A stretch of 64,000 nucleotides of DNA from JAFKKS01 sp050187875 (GTDB lineage Bacteria; Pseudomonadota; Alphaproteobacteria; Rhizobiales; Xanthobacteraceae). Shown here one piece after another: positions 36,546-45,317 of this stretch. Each line of letters starts with the position of its first letter. The stretch's first letter is position 1. The DNA lies in assembly GCA_050187875.1 (NCBI GenBank), contig JBFWXB010000008.1, forward strand, positions 1 to 64,000, read 5' to 3'. The notes under the pieces were generated by a model. That model searched no databases. It was not told the origin of the DNA and was given only the letters and a program-made list of their open reading frames with translations. The translations under genes and the position numbers were made by a program.

Positions 36546-37442
36546 ATGGCTGTCGACACGCTCATTGGCACCGCCGATATCCTAGAGACGCCGGGCGCCG
36601 CGCTGCGACGGCGGATCTTCGGCCATCGGACTTTCGTCATCGGCGCATCCGTCCTGGTCCTGATGCTTCTTGTCGCGCTGTTCGCGCCCCTGCTCGCGCC
36701 GCACGATCCCTACCTTCAGGACCTTTCGGCCCGCCTCATTCCGCCGATCTGGGATGACAGCGGCACCTGGACGCACCCGCTCGGCACCGATCAATTGGGC
36801 CGCGATTATCTCAGCCGCCTGATCTACGGCACGCGCATATCCCTACTCATCGGCGTCGCTGCCATGCTGATGTCCGGTTTGATCGGCACGTCGCTCGGCG
36901 TCGCCGCCGGCTATTTCGGCGGCCGCGTCGACATGATCATCAGCTTCATCATCACGACGCGGCTCGCCCTTCCCGTCGTGCTGGTCGCGCTCACGGTCTC
37001 GTCGCTCGCCGGCAGCTCGCTCCAGAACGTCATCCTGGTTCTCGGCCTTCTCCTCTGGGACCGCTTCGCGGTCGTGACGCGCAGCGCCACGATGCAGGCG
37101 CGGGGACTCGATTATGTCGCGGCGGCGCAGGCCGTCGGCTGTTCCACCTGGCGCATCGTCTGCACCGAGATCCTGCCGAACATCCTCAATCCGATCATCG
37201 TCGTCGGCACGCTCGAAATGGCGCAAGCGATCCTGCTCGAAGCGGCGTTCTCGTTCCTCGGCCTCGGCGTGCAGGCGCCGCTCCCCTCCTGGGGGCTCAT
37301 GGTCTCGGAAGGCAAGGAGTATATGTTCTTCAGCCCATGGGTGATCACGATCCCCGGCATCGCCATCTTCGCACTCGTGCTCGCCATCAACCTCGTCGGC
37401 GACGGCATACGCGACCTCACCGCGCCGGAGAATCGGAATTGA
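36546..37442 (+). CDS. ABC transporter permease, DppC/OppC type
   Basis: A 298-residue second permease of the importer. The DppC-type pattern is HPLGTDQLGRDYLSRLIYGTRISL (about residues 78-101), and the EAA loop is near ARGLDYVAAAQAVGCSTWRI. Six membrane helices are predicted. The stop overlaps the TTG start of the ATPase gene as TTGA. Confidence 0.94.
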   Translation: MAVDTLIGTADILETPGAALRRRIFGHRTFVIGASVLVLMLLVALFAPLLAPHDPYLQDLSARLIPPIWDDSGTWTHPLGTDQLGRDYLSRLIYGTRISLLIGVAAMLMSGLIGTSLGVAAGYFGGRVDMIISFIITTRLALPVVLVALTVSSLAGSSLQNVILVLGLLLWDRFAVVTRSATMQARGLDYVAAAQAVGCSTWRIVCTEILPNILNPIIVVGTLEMAQAILLEAAFSFLGLGVQAPLPSWGLMVSEGKEYMFFSPWVITIPGIAIFALVLAINLVGDGIRDLTAPENRN

Positions 37443-38446
37443 CCGCGCTCCTCGAGGTCGACGAGCTCGACGTCAAAATTCCGCTCGGCGTCGGGATGCT
37501 GCATCCGGTGCGCCGCATCGGCTTCACGCTCGAACGCGGCAAAACGCTTTGCATCGTCGGCGAGTCCGGCTGCGGCAAATCGCTGACCTCGCTTGCAATC
37601 ATGGACCTTCTGCCGCGCCGCGCCCAGCGCGCGGCGAAGCGCTTGCGTTTCGACGGCAAGGATCTCTTGCATTTCTCCGAGCGGCAGATGGCCGATCTGC
37701 GCGGCAACGACATCGCGATGATCTTTCAAGAGCCGATGACGTCGCTCAATCCGGCCTACACGATCGGCAATCAGCTCGAAGAGGCGCTGCTGCGCCACCG
37801 CAAAGTGTCGCGCGAGGAAGCGCGGAATCGCGCCGTCTATCTGCTCGATAAATGCGGGATCACTGCCGCGGGCGATCGGCTGCGGCAATATCCGCATCAA
37901 TTATCGGGCGGCCTGCGCCAACGGGTCATGATCGCGATGGCGCTTATGTGCAGCCCCAAGCTGATCATCGCCGATGAGCCGACCACTGCTCTCGACGTGA
38001 CGATCCAAGCCCAGATCCTTCATCTCCTCGTCAGCCTGCAGCGCGAATTCGACATGGGCATCATGCTCATCACCCACGACCTCGGCATCGTCGCCCGCAT
38101 CGCCGATCGCGTCGCGGTGATGTATGCCGGACAGATCGTCGAGACCGGAACGACGGCCGCGATCTTCGGGCAACCGATCCACCCTTATACGCAAGGGCTG
38201 CTGCGCTGCATCCCGGTTCCCGGCAAGACGCGGCGCGGCGAACGGCTCGGATCGATCCCGGGCATCGTTCCGAGCCTCGTCGGCGAGCTTCACGGCTGCA
38301 GCTTCCGCAGCCGCTGTCCCTATGCTTTCGATCGCTGCGCCACGACCGACGTGGAGCTTGCCGAGATCGCGCCGGGGCGCGCCTATCGCTGCCTGCTGCC
38401 GCCGGAGCACCATCGCGTCGAACGCGCGGAGGCCGTTGCCGGATGA
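37439..38446 (+). CDS. ABC transporter ATP-binding protein, DppD/OppD type
   Basis: A 335-residue ATPase: Walker A GESGCGKSLTS, Q-loop MIFQEPMTSLNP, signature LSGGLRQRVMIA, Walker B LIIADEPTTALD. The C-terminal oligopeptide-type extension carries CSFRSRCPYAFDRC, the four-Cys pattern seen in Fe-S-binding DppD proteins. The start is a TTG at 37439 overlapping the permease stop; no ATG or GTG fits, and the fourth residue onward (TALLEVDELDV) reads as the normal family opening. Confidence 0.92.
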   Translation: MTALLEVDELDVKIPLGVGMLHPVRRIGFTLERGKTLCIVGESGCGKSLTSLAIMDLLPRRAQRAAKRLRFDGKDLLHFSERQMADLRGNDIAMIFQEPMTSLNPAYTIGNQLEEALLRHRKVSREEARNRAVYLLDKCGITAAGDRLRQYPHQLSGGLRQRVMIAMALMCSPKLIIADEPTTALDVTIQAQILHLLVSLQREFDMGIMLITHDLGIVARIADRVAVMYAGQIVETGTTAAIFGQPIHPYTQGLLRCIPVPGKTRRGERLGSIPGIVPSLVGELHGCSFRSRCPYAFDRCATTDVELAEIAPGRAYRCLLPPEHHRVERAEAVAG

Positions 38447-39441
38447 GTCCCGCTCCGATCATCGAGACCCGCAATGCCACGCGCAATTTCGCCCTCGATG
38501 CCGGCTGGCTAAAGGCGCAACGCATCCTCACGGCGGTGAGCGGCATCTCGCTTGCCGTTAATCGCGGTGAGGTGCTTGGCCTTGTCGGTGAGTCCGGCTG
38601 CGGCAAATCGACCTTAGCGCGGATGCTGCTCGGCCTGCTCCCGTCAAGCAGCGGCGAAATCCTTTTCGACGGCAAGCCGGTGCGCAGCCTCGATCATGCC
38701 GCGCTCGCGCGGCGTATTCAGCCGGTGTTTCAGGACCCCTATTCCTCGCTCAACCCGCGCAAGACGGTGAGCGCGATCATCGAACTGCCGCTGCGCGTCC
38801 ATCGCATCGGCCATGCGAGCGAATGGCGCGCCAAGGTCGAGGAGATGATGGAGCGCGTCGGCCTGCCGCGGCGGCTGTACGGAAGCTATCCCAATCAGCT
38901 CTCCGGCGGACAGCGCCAGCGCGTGGCGATCGCGCGCGCGCTGATCATGCGCCCTGAGGTCTTGATCTGTGATGAGCCAACGTCAGCGCTCGACGTCTCC
39001 GTGCAGTCGCAGATCCTCAATCTCCTGCAGGACCTGCAGCAGGAGCTCGGCCTCACTTACGTGCTCATCAGCCATAACCTCGCCGTCGTCGAGCACATCG
39101 CGACACGCGTCGCCGTCATGTATCTCGGTCGCATCGTCGAAATGAGCGAGGCCGAGGCGTTGTTCCGCACGCCGCGCCACCCCTACACGCGCGCCCTCCT
39201 CGCGTCCGTGCTGACGCCGGAGCCAGGCCTGGGCATTCCCGACACGCATCTCGGCGCGACGTTTCCGAATCCGCTGGATCCGCCGCCGGGCTGCGCCTTC
39301 CATCTGCGCTGTCCGCGGGTCATGCCGCAGTGCAAGATCGCCGTTCCGCCCACGTCGGTGGTCGAGGGCGCGAGCGTCGAATGCTACCTCTACGGAGAGG
39401 GTGACAAAGCGTCGCGCGAGCCGGCCACCACTGCCCTCTAG
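38443..39441 (+). CDS. ABC transporter ATP-binding protein, DppF/OppF type
   Basis: A 332-residue partner ATPase: Walker A GESGCGKSTLA, Q-loop PVFQDPYSSLNPRKT, signature LSGGQRQRVAIA, Walker B LICDEPTSALD, and the C-terminal CAFHLRCPRVMPQC. ATGA overlap with the DppD-type gene completes the importer as one coupled unit. Confidence 0.94.
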   Translation: MSPAPIIETRNATRNFALDAGWLKAQRILTAVSGISLAVNRGEVLGLVGESGCGKSTLARMLLGLLPSSSGEILFDGKPVRSLDHAALARRIQPVFQDPYSSLNPRKTVSAIIELPLRVHRIGHASEWRAKVEEMMERVGLPRRLYGSYPNQLSGGQRQRVAIARALIMRPEVLICDEPTSALDVSVQSQILNLLQDLQQELGLTYVLISHNLAVVEHIATRVAVMYLGRIVEMSEAEALFRTPRHPYTRALLASVLTPEPGLGIPDTHLGATFPNPLDPPPGCAFHLRCPRVMPQCKIAVPPTSVVEGASVECYLYGEGDKASREPATTAL

Positions 39442-39622
39442 CGGACGCACAGCCGCCAAACGCCGAAAACCGGCCTTTCGCAGCCGTTTCCCCCGGCATT
39501 TTTCCCCACGTGGCACGCCCATAAGCTGTTTTTTCGCGTGAGCGCTAACCCTGCGTTAGGTGATCCCTGCCACAAAGGGCAGGACGATCTGCGGGGCGAC
39601 GCTGAATCGGAGCGAGTTGGGA

Positions 39623-40672
39623 ATGACGTTGGACGCGGATCATCCGGGCCCTTTTGACGCGCCGTTTGCCGTCGCCGAACGCCGTAGCGCCCTCTTCCGC
39701 GAAACGCCGGCGGAAATGCTCGAGCGTTGGGCGCTTGGATCGGCTTGGGCACTCAAACCGCAGCGCATCGGCGGCTTGCCGTCGTTATGGGGCTTTCTCG
39801 CCGCAGACCTGTTCAACCGGTCAAAGAAGCTTCCCGATCCCACCGCGGCGAATGCGGCAGGGATTTGCGGCATCACACACGACTTGTCCGTTTCCACCCT
39901 GGTCAAGGCTTATCGCGAGAGTCTTTTTCCCTTCGCCCATCTCGGACCCTCGAAATGGTTCTCGCCGGCAGAGCGCTGCGTCCTGTTCTTCGATGAGGTC
40001 CATATCGCCAAGCGCCTGCGGCCGCATTTTCGCAAGCAGCGCTACCGCGTGACCTTCGATACCGATCCCGAAGCGGTGATGAAGGCCTGCGCCGGCCGGC
40101 GCGAAGGCAAATGGCACGTGACGTGGATCACGCCGCGCATGATGCATGCCTATGCCGCGATGTTCGACGCTGGCCGCATGCATTCCTTCGAAGTATGGAA
40201 CCAGGCGGGCACGCTGGTCGGCGGCGGATACGGCGTCACGGTCGGCAGCGTGTTCTTCACGGAATCACAATTCGCGCATGAGCCGAACACGTCCAAGCTC
40301 GGCTTCACGCTGTTGAACTGGCACCTGCAGCGCTGGGGCTTCACGCTCAACGACAACAAATGGCCGACGCCGACGACGCTGCATATGGGCTTCCGTAACA
40401 TCCCACGCGCCGAATTCCTGGAACACACGCGGGCGCCCGATCCGGTGGCGAGCCGTCGTCGCTGGCGGCCGGAAGCCGATCTCACGGTCGTCGCTGATTG
40501 GCGGCCGGAGGGCGCGAAGGAAACGGGAAGTCCCGGCTTGGTGCCTGCCGCCTCGCAGAGGCCGGCAATCAAGAAATCGGCGTCACCCGCCTCCGCGGTC
40601 GAGGCCAGCACCGGCTATTCGCGCAATCGACGCGACCTCGAGACTGTCGCCGACCTCAAGCCCGTGGTTTAG
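39623..40672 (+). CDS. Aat-like leucyl/phenylalanyl-tRNA--protein transferase homologue, extended
   Basis: A 349-residue protein. Residues from about 90 to 275 match the Aat family: LSVSTLVKAYRESLFPFAHLG, WFSPAERCVLFF, TWITPRMMHAYAAMFDAGRMHSFEVW, LVGGGYGVTVGSVFFTESQF and NIPRAEFLEH. Aat adds Leu or Phe to N-terminal Arg/Lys for ClpSA degradation. Usual Aat proteins are about 220-250 residues; here an 85-residue N-terminal part and a 65-residue C-terminal tail are extra, and FPWF/WWSP motifs are changed to FPFA/WFSP. It may be a paralogue with another acceptor. The ATG at 39623 was chosen; an upstream start at 39560 exists. Confidence 0.75.
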   Translation: MTLDADHPGPFDAPFAVAERRSALFRETPAEMLERWALGSAWALKPQRIGGLPSLWGFLAADLFNRSKKLPDPTAANAAGICGITHDLSVSTLVKAYRESLFPFAHLGPSKWFSPAERCVLFFDEVHIAKRLRPHFRKQRYRVTFDTDPEAVMKACAGRREGKWHVTWITPRMMHAYAAMFDAGRMHSFEVWNQAGTLVGGGYGVTVGSVFFTESQFAHEPNTSKLGFTLLNWHLQRWGFTLNDNKWPTPTTLHMGFRNIPRAEFLEHTRAPDPVASRRRWRPEADLTVVADWRPEGAKETGSPGLVPAASQRPAIKKSASPASAVEASTGYSRNRRDLETVADLKPVV

Positions 40673-40744
40673 CGTAGGCGTTCCAGGGGAACCGGCCGAC
40701 CTCGTCGTTGAGCGTCAGCCGGATCGCCTTGCCGCGGCAGAGTT

Positions 40745-41587
40745 TCAGCGGCGATGGCCGCCGCCCATGCTCGAATGCCCGCTGCCCATCACGCGGCCTC
40801 CACCCATGGTGCGGATTCCGCCGGACATCCGGCCACCACCCATCGCGCGGCCGCCGCCCATATGCATGCGGCCCATTGCGTGGCCGCCACCGCCCATCCG
40901 ACGTGCGCTCGTCCCGGGGCGGATTCCAGCGCGGCCGAAATGCCGACCGGTGCGGAAGCCGCGATCTGGTCGCACCATGCGGCTATGGGCGGCCATTCGG
41001 CCATGCCTGCGGTTCATGCCGATCGAGCGGTTGTGATGGCGCATGGCATCCCGCGTCCGAAAGCCCGCGCCGACGTCGCGATGATGGCGCACGGTCGTGA
41101 CACGGCGATGATCGGCCCCGCGCATGCGGTCCCGATCCCATCGACGCGCATGCCGGTGACGCCAGTCGCCATGGCGGTGATGTGAGCGCCAGAAGCGCGC
41201 CCAGTGCGCGCGGCGGTGATACCAAGGCCGACCGACGTAGTAATTGCCCCAATAATCGTTGAGCGCGAAGGCAACGATCGGCACGTCGATCGTGTCGACG
41301 TAATCCGGCAGATAAACGTAACGGTTGTTGTAGAAGTAGTTCAGATAGCTGGCCTTCACCCAACCGCGATCGCGATGCCACGTGACGTCGCACCAGGCGT
41401 GATCGCTCAGGCATCCGTGAATGGTCACATGTGCGCCGCCGGGAATCGTATCGACAATCGGATACGCAGTCCCGGGGCCAGCGCGCAGATGCACTGTGTT
41501 CGTCGCATAGCCGCGCGCGGCGAATGCGGTCGCCGGTGCGGCAATAAAGAAAATAGCAGCGGCGAGCAGGCGCCATCGTCCCAGCAT
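40745..41587 (-). CDS. Secreted SH3-domain protein with His/Arg/Gly/Met-rich tail
   Basis: A 280-residue protein: signal peptide (residues 1-23, AAPATAFA), bacterial SH3 domain (about 28-80, HLRAGPGTAYPIVDTIPGG and WCDVTWHRDRGWVKASYL), a Tyr/Trp-rich bridge, and from about residue 125 a basic tail full of His, Arg and Trp changing to MGGG repeats near the end. SH3b domains often bind cell wall; the His/Met tail could hold metal or nucleic acid. It is the last gene after rsmB on this strand, 144 bases downstream. Confidence 0.75.
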   Translation of the reverse strand: MLGRWRLLAAAIFFIAAPATAFAARGYATNTVHLRAGPGTAYPIVDTIPGGAHVTIHGCLSDHAWCDVTWHRDRGWVKASYLNYFYNNRYVYLPDYVDTIDVPIVAFALNDYWGNYYVGRPWYHRRAHWARFWRSHHRHGDWRHRHARRWDRDRMRGADHRRVTTVRHHRDVGAGFRTRDAMRHHNRSIGMNRRHGRMAAHSRMVRPDRGFRTGRHFGRAGIRPGTSARRMGGGGHAMGRMHMGGGRAMGGGRMSGGIRTMGGGRVMGSGHSSMGGGHRR

Positions 41588-41731
41588 AGCCGTCTCCCTT
41601 GGCTACGAAGCGCCCCTACCGAAACAAGCCGTCTGTGGCGCGGCCGTTCCTGATTCTTGCATTACGATTTGGCAAGAAAATCCCGCATTGCGGTGGCGAC
41701 GCCTTTGCGCTGCGTCGGCATCAGAAAATCG

Positions 41732-43024
41732 TCATTTGCGGCGCAGCGTCGCGACGAAAAAGCCGTCGGTCTGCGTCCTTCGCGGCGTCATCAGAACGCC
41801 ATGCGGCGTCTTGAGCGCCGCGGCGTCAAATGCTGCCGCGCTATCGCCGAGCGCACCCTTGATCGGCAAGGCATCTGCACTGAAAGCGCGCTGCCGTTCG
41901 AGAAAAGCTTTCACCTGCTCGCCATTCTCCACGGCGAGCATTGAGCAGGTGATGTAGACGATGCGGCCCTGAGGCTTGAGCAGCGTCACCGCTTGATCGA
42001 GCACTTCCACCTGCTGTTTGAGCCGCAGCTCCAGCGCGCCCGGCCGCATCCGCCATTTCGCGTCCGGGTTGCGTCGCCATGCGCCGATGCCGCTGCATGG
42101 CGCATCGATGACGACGAGGTCGGCCTGCCCGGCGATGTCGCCAAGCGCATCGTCTCCGGGGCGCGGCGTGCGAACCTGCACGTTGCGCACGCCGGCGCGC
42201 TCGAGCCGGACGTGGATCGGCGCGAGGCGGCGCTTGTCGGTGTCGGTCGCGTAGATCTGACCCTTGTTCTCCATCATCGCGGCGAGGACGAGCGTCTTGC
42301 CCCCGGCGCCGGCGCAGAGATCGACCACCTGTTCTCCCGGCTTCGCGTCGGCGAGCAGCGCCGCGATTTGCGAGCCTTCGTCCTGCACCTCGATCAGGCC
42401 CTTGATGAAAGCGGGCTCGGCGTGGATCGCCGGGCTCTTGGCGTCGGGCCCGTGGGCGATGCGAAGCCCGAGCGGCGACAAGGGCGTGGCCGCGGCGCCA
42501 AGCAACCCGATCGCCGCCAAGGCCTCATCGCGCGTTCCCTTGAGCAAGTTGACGCGCAGGTCGAGTGGCGCCCGCTCGGCAAGCGCCCGCCCTTCATCGG
42601 CGCGCGCGTCGCCAAAGCTCGCCGCGAGATGCGGGTCGAGCCATTCTGGATAGTCCCCGGCGACATGCGGCGGTGCGCCGGCGAGATCAGCCGACGTCAG
42701 CCGCGTCCGCTCGGCATCGCTCAAGGGCTCCGGCGCGAAGCGGCCCTCGCAAAGCCGCGCTATGGCGTCAGCCTCAAGCCCACGCGCAAGCCGCAGCATA
42801 CCAAGCGCGACACCTCGCGGAGCGGCGCTATCCATGATCCAGGCTGCGGACGCCTTGCGCCGGAGCGCGTCGTAGACTAGGCCGCCGATGGCGGCTCGAT
42901 CGCCCGAGCCCGCAAAGCGGTGCGACAAGCCCCAATCCTTCAGCGCATCGCTTGCGGGGCGGCGGCGCGCTTCGATCTCGGCGAGGACTTCGATCGCGGC
43001 CGACAGGCGGGCGGCAGGCGTCAT
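41732..43024 (-). CDS. rsmB: 16S rRNA m5C967 methyltransferase RsmB
   Basis: A 430-residue SAM enzyme. An N-terminal NusB-like helical domain (about residues 1-140) precedes the catalytic Rossmann domain with DLCAGAGGKTLVLAAMM (SAM site), VIDAPCSGIGAWRRNPDAKWR (motif IV, Cys) and YITCSMLAVENGEQV (motif VI, catalytic Cys). It follows a MAPEG gene by 23 bases. Confidence 0.94.
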   Translation of the reverse strand: MTPAARLSAAIEVLAEIEARRRPASDALKDWGLSHRFAGSGDRAAIGGLVYDALRRKASAAWIMDSAAPRGVALGMLRLARGLEADAIARLCEGRFAPEPLSDAERTRLTSADLAGAPPHVAGDYPEWLDPHLAASFGDARADEGRALAERAPLDLRVNLLKGTRDEALAAIGLLGAAATPLSPLGLRIAHGPDAKSPAIHAEPAFIKGLIEVQDEGSQIAALLADAKPGEQVVDLCAGAGGKTLVLAAMMENKGQIYATDTDKRRLAPIHVRLERAGVRNVQVRTPRPGDDALGDIAGQADLVVIDAPCSGIGAWRRNPDAKWRMRPGALELRLKQQVEVLDQAVTLLKPQGRIVYITCSMLAVENGEQVKAFLERQRAFSADALPIKGALGDSAAAFDAAALKTPHGVLMTPRRTQTDGFFVATLRRK

Positions 43025-43047
43025 GCGTCAAGAGGCTCCAAAGACTG

Positions 43048-43470
43048 TCACGAGCCGAGCATCACCCGCACGATCAGCACAACCCATAGGATTGTCAGGA
43101 TGAGGCCGCCGATGCCGTAGATCGCGCCGCGCACCGGCACTTTGTTGAAAGTGACATGCACGAGCGCATGCCCGATGCGCGACAGCACGAACAACCATGA
43201 GAGCACGACAATGAGAAGGTCCGCCTTGCGGGTGATCCAGGCGACGATCACCGCCACATAGAACAGCACCGGCAGCTCGGACTGATTGCGGAAGCAATTG
43301 CCGAACTGGGTCGCGCGCGGAGGCCAGCCGGCGGTCTGCAATTCCATCTGCTCCGCCCGGACCTGGCCCGATTGCAAGGCGCTGCCGCGCAGAGCCGCCA
43401 TGCCGTAGAGAAGCAGGAGCGTAAGGATTATCTGGACAAACAACGGCGCGAGAACGGCTTGAATGGACAT
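43048..43470 (-). CDS. MAPEG family membrane protein
   Basis: A 140-residue protein with four hydrophobic helices, of the MAPEG (microsomal glutathione transferase-like) family. Conserved-looking residues are FRNQSELPVLFYVAVIVAW and SRIGHALVHVTFNKVPVRG. The bacterial members are mostly uncharacterised. The ATG at 43470 starts just before the first helix. It lies between guaB (divergent) and rsmB, a known rhizobial neighbourhood. Confidence 0.88.
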   Translation of the reverse strand: MSIQAVLAPLFVQIILTLLLLYGMAALRGSALQSGQVRAEQMELQTAGWPPRATQFGNCFRNQSELPVLFYVAVIVAWITRKADLLIVVLSWLFVLSRIGHALVHVTFNKVPVRGAIYGIGGLILTILWVVLIVRVMLGS

Positions 43471-43711
43471 CGGCCGGCCACCTTGCGATAGGTCGAGGGA
43501 AGATGCCCGCATAGTGGACGGCGGACGATAGCTTCGCAAACCTTTCCCACGCCTCTCGTCTTTTCGTGGGAGCTGTGCTAGCGACCGCCGTCAACCTCAA
43601 ACGCCGCACGAGTCGGCCGCCGGCCTTTGCCAGCGGCACCGGCGGTTTCATTCTCCGCGACTGCCGCGGATTTGGACATTTTCCGCGCACGGCGCGGACT
43701 TGGAGTTGGCC

Positions 43712-45202
43712 ATGGCGAAGATTGTGGAACGGCGGCTGCGGGACGCTTTTACCTTCGACGACGTCTTGCTGCAGCCTGGGTTGTCCGACGTCCTGCCCTC
43801 CGAAGCCGACATCCGCGCCCGCCTGACCCGCACGATCTCCCTCAACCTGCCGATCGTCGCCTCGGCGATGGACACCGTGACCGAAGCCAAGATGGCCATC
43901 GCCATGGCGCAGGCCGGCGGCATGGGGGTCGTCCACCGCAATCTCGACCCTGACGTGCAGGCTGCCCAGGTGCGGCAGGTCAAGAAGTTCGAATCCGGCA
44001 TGGTGGTGAACCCGCTCACCATCCACCCCGACGCCAAGCTGCATGAAGCGCTGGAGCTCATGAAGAGCCACGGGATTTCCGGCATCCCGGTGGTCGAAGG
44101 CGCCAACGGGCGCGCCGGCAAGCTCGTCGGCATCCTCACCAATCGCGACGTGCGCTTCGCTCACGACCCCGACCAGCCGATCCGCGAATTGATGACGAAG
44201 GACAACCTCGTCACCGTCCGCGACAATGTCGGTCAGAAAGACGCACAGCGCCTCCTCCACCAGCACCGCATCGAGAAGCTTCTGGTCGTCGACGAAGACT
44301 ACCGCTGCGTCGGCCTCATCACCGTCAAGGACATGGAAAAGGCGGTCACCAACCCGAACGCGTGCAAGGACGAGCAAGGCCGCCTGCGCGTGGCCGCAGC
44401 GACGACGGTCGGCGACGCGGGCTACGAGCGCACCGAGATGCTGGTCGATGCGGGCGTCGATCTTGTCGTCGTCGATACGGCGCATGGCCATTCGAAGCGC
44501 GTGCTCGAAGCCGTCGACCGCATCAAGCGGCTCTCCAACAAGGTGCAGGTCGCGGCCGGCAATATCGCGACGCCCGATGGCGCCAAGGCGCTGATCGACG
44601 CGGGCGCCGACGCCATCAAGGTTGGCATCGGCCCGGGCTCCATCTGCACCACGCGCATCGTCGCCGGCGTCGGCGTCCCGCAGCTCACCGCGATCATGGA
44701 CGCGGTCGAGGTGGCGCGCCAAACCGACACGCCGGTCATCGCCGACGGCGGCATCAAATATTCCGGCGATCTCGCCAAGGCCCTCGCCGCCGGCGCCGAC
44801 TGCGCGATGGTCGGCTCGCTCCTCGCCGGCACCGACGAGACGCCGGGCGAGGTGTTCCTCTATCAGGGACGCTCCTACAAGACCTATCGCGGCATGGGCT
44901 CCGTCGGCGCCATGGCGCGCGGCTCCGCCGACCGCTACTTCCAGCAGGACATCAAGGATACGCTCAAACTCGTGCCCGAAGGCGTCGAGGGTCAGGTGCC
45001 TTACAAGGGGCCGGCCGGCAACATCGTGCATCAGCTCGCCGGCGGCCTGCGCGCCGCCATGGGTTACGTCGGCGCGCGCACGCTGAAGGAGTTCCACGAG
45101 AAGGCGACCTTCGTGCGCATCTCGGGCGCAGGGCTTTCGGAAAGCCATGTGCACGACGTGACGATCACGCGCGAGAGCCCGAACTACCCGACGCGGCTGT
45201 GA
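43712..45202 (+). CDS. guaB: IMP dehydrogenase
   Basis: A 496-residue TIM-barrel enzyme oxidising IMP to XMP with NAD, the step before GuaA. It starts FTFDDVLLQPG; two CBS domains occupy about residues 100-220 (HGISGIPVVEG, LLVVDEDYRCVGLITVKDMEKA). The catalytic loop is GIGPGSICTTRIVAG, and the flap includes MGSVGAMARGSADRYFQ. ATG at 43712 after GGAGTTGGCC. Confidence 0.97.
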   Translation: MAKIVERRLRDAFTFDDVLLQPGLSDVLPSEADIRARLTRTISLNLPIVASAMDTVTEAKMAIAMAQAGGMGVVHRNLDPDVQAAQVRQVKKFESGMVVNPLTIHPDAKLHEALELMKSHGISGIPVVEGANGRAGKLVGILTNRDVRFAHDPDQPIRELMTKDNLVTVRDNVGQKDAQRLLHQHRIEKLLVVDEDYRCVGLITVKDMEKAVTNPNACKDEQGRLRVAAATTVGDAGYERTEMLVDAGVDLVVVDTAHGHSKRVLEAVDRIKRLSNKVQVAAGNIATPDGAKALIDAGADAIKVGIGPGSICTTRIVAGVGVPQLTAIMDAVEVARQTDTPVIADGGIKYSGDLAKALAAGADCAMVGSLLAGTDETPGEVFLYQGRSYKTYRGMGSVGAMARGSADRYFQQDIKDTLKLVPEGVEGQVPYKGPAGNIVHQLAGGLRAAMGYVGARTLKEFHEKATFVRISGAGLSESHVHDVTITRESPNYPTRL

Positions 45203-45210
45203 CGGCGAGT

Positions 45211-45303
45211 GTCGTTCCCGCGAAGGCGGGAACCCAGTAAACTCTGACCTCGTTCGCATCGTGAGGCTGGCGATTACTGGATGCCCGCCTGCGCGGGCAT
45301 GAC
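45211..45303. repeat. Composite palindromic repeat, GTCGT...ATGAC type
   Basis: Left unit GTCGTTCCCGCG-AAGG-CGGGAACCCAGTAA; right unit TTACTGGATGCCCGC-CTGC-GCGGGCATGAC. The spacer is about 35 bases. It begins eight bases after the guaB stop. Confidence 0.75.
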
Positions 45304-45317
45304 AATCGCGAGAAATC

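Noticed and set aside
41636..41666. Reverse-strand GGAAC upstream of the SH3 gene
   Set aside because: The next GTT is about two bases too far, and the position overlaps no other promoter evidence.
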